Below, piece after piece: positions 14,668 to 16,706 of a stretch of DNA of 16,706 bases. Below the pieces are notes generated by a model that searched no databases, was not told where the DNA came from, and worked only from the letters and a program-made list of their open reading frames with translations. Numbering within the stretch: the stretch's first letter is position 1; each line of letters opens with the position of its first letter. The position numbers and the translations under genes were made by a program. Origin of the DNA: an uncultured Clostridia bacterium (GTDB lineage: Bacteria > Bacillota > Clostridia > Christensenellales > Borkfalkiaceae); NCBI GenBank assembly GCA_934230055.1, contig CAKQEE010000008.1, positions 1-16,706 of the forward strand. Direction: 5' to 3'.

Positions 14668-16051
14668 GCTTAAAATAGTAGCGGCGGTAAAATTTTATAA
14701 AGGAGAAATAAACCCGTTCGACGCATCTGCGCTCGAATGGGCGGTTTCGGAAAAAGGGGCGCAGGTAATTGTTATAAGTATGTCGCCCGCTTCCGTCACG
14801 CCGCAGGCAGAATATCTGACGAGACTCGGCGCGGAAGTCGTTCTGATAAGCGACGCGGCTCTTGCGGGGAGTGATACTCTGGTAACGGCGAAGGTTCTTT
14901 CCGAAGCCATAAAACGTCTTTCGCCCGACCTCGTTTATTGCGGCAGACAAAGCGTAGACGGAGACACCGCGCAAGTTCCCGCGGAAATAGCGGAAACGCT
15001 CGGATACGATTTTATTCCGTACGCTATGGAAAAGTCGGGAGACAGAGTTGTAACCCGTTACGGCGAAAGCAAGATAAAAGGTAAAACCGTAATCGCGTGG
15101 GAGAAAACCCGAAGCCTTCGCGCGGCTTCCTTGCGGTCTGTAAAAAAGGAAGTTAAAATTATCGGCATAAACGAGCTGGGCTTAAAGGCGGAAGAAACGG
15201 GCTTTTGCGGTTCTCCCACGAAGGTGGTGCAAACGTTTGAATCGGAGCGCGGCAGGCGAACGTGCAGATTTATAAAAAAAGAAGAACTGCAAAAAGAAAT
15301 CGAAATCGCCCTGCGAAAAGAAACGCCGCTGAAATTCCGCACGGGGGATTCGGAAAATTTAAATACCGAAAAACTGAAAGAAGCGTTGATAATCGGCGAG
15401 GAGCTTGTGAAATTCGGCAGCACGATTGCGGAAAGAACTATTCGGATAATTCCCGATGAAAACGAACCGCGAAAGACCGCAGAAAAAATACGGGAACTCG
15501 GCGTAAAGAACGTTTTTTTCAGAAGCGATCCCAAAAATCGCGTTTTCGCGCCGAGGGTTGCGGCAATACTCGGGGCGGGGTTGTGCGCGGACTGCGTAAA
15601 AGCGGAGGCGCACGACGAAAAGGTTTACGTTTACAGACCTGCTTCCGAAGGTAAAATCATAGCCAAAATAGAAAGCAAAAGAGAATACTTTTTAGCGACG
15701 ATAAGAGACGAGGAAAAGCCTTGCGACGGTATAGTGTTCGGCATAGGCTACGGCGCGAAGGACTGTGTGGAAGCCGTAAAAAGAGCGGCGGAAAGGCTTA
15801 ACGCGGGAATAGTCGGCACGCGCAAGGTCGTCGATAACGGAATACTTCCGTACGAAGCTCAGACGGGACTGACGGGAAAAACGATAAAACCGAAAGTTTA
15901 CATCGCGGCAGGCGTCGGCGGCGCAATACAGCATATAGTCGGCGTGGAACAGGCGGAAACGATAATCGCGATAAACGCCGATAAAAACGCGAAAATATTC
16001 GATTATGCCGACGTCGGCGTAATCGGAAAAGCAGAGGATATATTTAAATAG
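14666..16051 (+). CDS. etfBA: Single-chain electron transfer flavoprotein, EtfB-EtfA fusion with shortened EtfA
   Basis: This 461-residue protein joins both Etf subunits. Residues 1 to about 215 are EtfB: MLKIVAAVK, NPFDASALEWAV and the nucleotide loop GRQSVDGDTAQVPAEIAE (from 93). From about 290 it is EtfA: FAPRVAAILGAGLCADC, RPASEGKIIAKI, then the FAD domain with GTRKVVDNG (R386), QTGLTGKTIKP (399-409), GVGGAIQH (416-423) and AINADKNAKIF. The first 90-100 residues expected of EtfA are largely absent, replaced by a short linker (about 215-265). It should accept electrons in the cytoplasm from the flavin dehydrogenase/iron-sulfur pair upstream. Whether it bifurcates with ferredoxin is not decided by the sequence. 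No Shine-Dalgarno site precedes ATG 14666, which is the only start preserving the EtfB N-terminus; an upstream ATG at 14658 meets a stop at once. Confidence 0.9.
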   Translation: MLKIVAAVKFYKGEINPFDASALEWAVSEKGAQVIVISMSPASVTPQAEYLTRLGAEVVLISDAALAGSDTLVTAKVLSEAIKRLSPDLVYCGRQSVDGDTAQVPAEIAETLGYDFIPYAMEKSGDRVVTRYGESKIKGKTVIAWEKTRSLRAASLRSVKKEVKIIGINELGLKAEETGFCGSPTKVVQTFESERGRRTCRFIKKEELQKEIEIALRKETPLKFRTGDSENLNTEKLKEALIIGEELVKFGSTIAERTIRIIPDENEPRKTAEKIRELGVKNVFFRSDPKNRVFAPRVAAILGAGLCADCVKAEAHDEKVYVYRPASEGKIIAKIESKREYFLATIRDEEKPCDGIVFGIGYGAKDCVEAVKRAAERLNAGIVGTRKVVDNGILPYEAQTGLTGKTIKPKVYIAAGVGGAIQHIVGVEQAETIIAINADKNAKIFDYADVGVIGKAEDIFK

Positions 16052-16064
16052 CGAGCGTGAATTT

Positions 16065-16706
16065 ATGAAAAAGATATATATAGCGGGAAGTCTGAATATG
16101 GACCTGACGATAAAAAGTCCGTATATGCCGAAAGCGGGCGAAACGATAACGGGAAGCGACTTTATCACCAACGGCGGTGGTAAAGGCGCGAATCAGGCGA
16201 CTGCGGCGGGCAAGCTCGGCGGCGAGGTATATATGTGCGGCGCGGTCGGAAAAGACGGCTTCGGCGAAACGCTGATAGAAAATCTCCGCGCGGTCGGAGT
16301 GAATACCGAATATATAAAAAAGGAAGAAGGCGTTTCCACGGGGATAGCGGTAATCGTAGTGACCGACGGAAACAACAGAATAATACTCGACAAAGGCGCG
16401 AACGCAAGACTTACCGTAAAAGATATAAAGGAATTTTTGAAAGGCGCGAGCAAGGGAGATATATATTTAACTCAGCTTGAAAACCCGATAGAAGTAATAG
16501 GCGAAGGACTTAAAGCGGCAAAAGAGAATGGACTTTACACTATATTGAACCCCGCACCCGCGAATAAAGAAATATCGAAGTATTTCGGGTACGTCGACCT
16601 GATAACGCCGAACGAAACGGAGCTTGCGATATTCGGCGGAAAAGAGGAACTGTTTAAGGCTGGGATAAAGAAAATAGTGACTACGCTCGGCTCGAAAGGC
16701 TACGAG
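16065..16706 (+). CDS. rbsK: PfkB-family sugar kinase, ribokinase-like (3' truncated)
   Basis: The gene opens at ATG 16065 and runs off the end of the window; 214 codons are visible, compared with about 300 in the family. The start MKKIYIAGSLNMDLTI, the substrate loop GGGKGANQA, LDKGAN, LNPAPA and TPNETE are typical of ribokinases. The C-terminal catalytic GxGD motif would lie beyond the window. It would phosphorylate ribose, or a closely related free sugar, at O5 using ATP in the cytoplasm. With the nucleoside-hydrolase-family gene in region 1 it could complete salvage of ribose into ribose 5-phosphate and on to the transketolase pair. It follows the Etf gene by 13 nt with only a weak GAGCGTG upstream purine stretch. 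Other PfkB substrates, such as deoxyribose or apiose-like sugars, cannot be excluded. Confidence 0.88.
   Translation, partial: MKKIYIAGSLNMDLTIKSPYMPKAGETITGSDFITNGGGKGANQATAAGKLGGEVYMCGAVGKDGFGETLIENLRAVGVNTEYIKKEEGVSTGIAVIVVTDGNNRIILDKGANARLTVKDIKEFLKGASKGDIYLTQLENPIEVIGEGLKAAKENGLYTILNPAPANKEISKYFGYVDLITPNETELAIFGGKEELFKAGIKKIVTTLGSKGYE

Noticed and set aside
1..16706. Defence system, prophage, insertion sequence or CRISPR array
   Set aside because: No transposase, integrase, terminal inverted repeat, direct-repeat array or nuclease/effector gene was seen; the base composition and codon style look even throughout.

Overview
The window is one dense block of 14 genes, all on the + strand. 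It begins inside an ABC-transporter permease and ends inside a PfkB sugar kinase. Most gene gaps are under 35 nt and several genes overlap, so most or all of it may be one long operon that continues past both ends. No regulator, tRNA, rRNA, mobile element or CRISPR array is visible. Organism (inference): a Gram-positive-type anaerobe of the Clostridia/Bacillota. The reasons are the LplB/YtcP-type permease pair without its own ATPase, lipobox-bearing binding proteins, a FIVAR domain, AAGGAG ribosome sites, and an Etf-linked flavin dehydrogenase. An uncultured gut lineage is plausible, but taxonomy was not tested.

Region 1 (1-7310) handles uptake and the cell surface. It has two CUT1-type permeases, a large substrate-binding lipoprotein, a cytoplasmic nucleoside-hydrolase-family enzyme, a membrane-anchored surface protein (duplicated putative domain, FIVAR domain, Gly/Cys-rich tail) and a beta-propeller lipoprotein resembling GH43-type glycosidases.

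Region 2 (7320-9735) is a tightly coupled sugar-phosphate module: transketolase split into N- and C-terminal subunits, followed by an RpiB/LacAB-type isomerase with altered active-site positions.

Region 3 (9736-16706) follows the longest gap (103 nt, several small inverted repeats). It holds an FAD_binding_4 dehydrogenase, an iron-sulfur protein, an IolB-type isomerase, an FGGY kinase, a single-chain EtfB-EtfA flavoprotein and a ribokinase-like PfkB kinase.

Taken together, the genes suggest import of an unusual pentose- or tetrose-related compound (free, as a nucleoside-like glycoside, or as a sugar acid or polyol). It would be oxidised by a flavin dehydrogenase that passes electrons to Etf, isomerised, phosphorylated, and fed into central metabolism through the split transketolase. 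I recognise each family, but not the pathway as a whole. The most unusual proteins are the iron-sulfur subunit, whose two CCG-type domains have lost their cluster cysteines, and the EtfB-EtfA fusion, whose EtfA N-terminal half is largely missing.
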